From assembly GCA_030592835.1 (NCBI GenBank), contig JAUVIJ010000115.1:1-6515 (forward strand): a stretch of DNA of 6,515 nucleotides. The letters are read 5' to 3'. Position numbers and translations under genes: made by a program. Of the stretch, positions 5,811 through 6,515 are shown one piece after another (position 1 is the first letter of the stretch; each line of letters starts with the position of its first letter). The notes beneath the pieces are model-generated. The model saw only the letters and a program-made list of their open reading frames with translations, was not told the origin of the DNA and did no database searches. This stretch comes from Candidatus Cloacimonadota bacterium (GTDB taxonomy: Bacteria; Cloacimonadota; Cloacimonadia; Cloacimonadales; TCS61).

Positions 5811-6515
5811 TTATTTTGGAATACGATAATATCCCCGTATGATGAAACGTTCTAGTTTTCCCTCCAGCACCATTCTGCGTAGAATTATTTGCAAAGTGCT
5901 GACCTTTGTTTTATTGTAATCCGTAACTAAGGCCTTAAAATAAGATAGACACAAGATTATTCCCGGTTCAAACTGTTTGATCTTATCGGATATTGTTTTA
6001 TAGATCTCTTTAGAATTGGCGCGCTTAGCGGCTAGAGCCTTTGCTTGAGAAACCTGACTTATGGAATAATAGGAGTAGCCTGCAGACGTCATCTTTACCG
6101 GGATCAGTTGTTTCCGTTTCCACTGTCTGATACTTTCCGGATGAATCATAGAGAGATTGGCAAACTTAAGGGTGATCAGCAGCAGCTCAATTTTAGTATA
6201 ATCCCCATCACTTTCTACAAAATAGTTTGTTGGCAAATCCTTAGTGGAAATTAAAAGACGCGAATTGAATTCCAATTTATTACTGGCGGGAGTAAAATTC
6301 AAAAGAGATAATCCGAGTTTTCCATTTGTAAATGAATAGATCGCCAGGTTACCGTTATCATAAAATCTAAGAATCGAATTTCTTCCAGATTTATATTGAG
6401 CGTATCCCTCGCAGGAATTACTTTCATATCCGAGCAGATAGTGATCTTTACCAAGCTGCAGTATGATAGCATTGTTATGAACGATATCTGCTGAATTCAA
6501 ATCTGGGAAAACAGA
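5811..6515 (-). CDS. MerR-like / dual winged-helix DNA-binding protein, 5' end uncertain or beyond the window
   Basis: The frame is open to the right edge. TTG 6500 is the only obvious start near it and has no Shine-Dalgarno sequence, so the true start probably lies outside. Counting from that TTG, residues 1-105 are rich in short beta-like strands (RFYDNGNLAIYSF, KLGLSLLNF) and are not recognised. Residues 109-157 resemble a MerR/excisionase winged helix: SIRQWKRKQLIP (123-134), a wing with GYSYYSISQV (141-150), then a helix. Residues 180-229 form a second winged helix, with KVSTLQIILRRMVLEGKLER (199-218) and the wing RGYYRIP at the very end. The protein probably binds DNA and may regulate the operon it heads or bind an origin. 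Both HTH calls come from pattern reading. The stop is 23 bp before the first module gene. Confidence 0.72.
   Translation of the reverse strand, partial: SVFPDLNSADIVHNNAIILQLGKDHYLLGYESNSCEGYAQYKSGRNSILRFYDNGNLAIYSFTNGKLGLSLLNFTPASNKLEFNSRLLISTKDLPTNYFVESDGDYTKIELLLITLKFANLSMIHPESIRQWKRKQLIPVKMTSAGYSYYSISQVSQAKALAAKRANSKEIYKTISDKIKQFEPGIILCLSYFKALVTDYNKTKVSTLQIILRRMVLEGKLERFIIRGYYRIPK

Overview
The window looks like part of a phage or prophage early region, or a related mobile element, from an AT-rich bacterium that uses the standard code. GC is well under 40% by eye. AGA and ATA codons are common, TGG is Trp and TGA is a stop. The host cannot be named from sequence alone. Several starts have strong Shine-Dalgarno sequences, which argues against Bacteroidota. 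All six supported genes lie on the minus strand and are tightly packed, so transcription runs from right to left. No structural, packaging or lysis gene is visible.

Right block (6515 down to 2105), in order of transcription: (1) a gene entering from the right edge for a protein with a beta-rich N-terminus, a MerR-like winged helix and a second C-terminal winged helix; (2-4) three consecutive genes for proteins of 312, 594 and 324 aa that I do not recognise as a named family. Reading them against each other shows that together they hold four copies of one module of about 200 residues: one in the first, two fused in the second and one in the third. A 66-residue core aligns without gaps in all four copies. 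The second copy of the 594-aa protein and the 324-aa protein also share a basic C-terminal tail containing RITGKVRY. This series of diverged paralogues in one operon is the most unusual thing in the window.

An AT-rich gap of about 320 bp (1783-2104) follows. It holds no credible gene. It carries two copies of the 12-bp palindrome AAGGAATTCCTT 26 bp apart, plus a second pair of direct repeats. It probably contains the promoter and operators of the left block.

Left block (1782 down to 1): a RecA-fold P-loop ATPase of the phage Sak4/AAA_24 type, then, overlapping it by ATGA, a RecB/Cas4-type PD-(D/E)XK nuclease that runs off the left edge. Together they resemble a phage recombination module, with an exonuclease and an ATPase-type single-strand annealing protein. 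A reasonable working picture is a regulator, then a set of unknown and perhaps nucleic-acid-binding module proteins, then a separately controlled recombination pair. The role of the module proteins is open.
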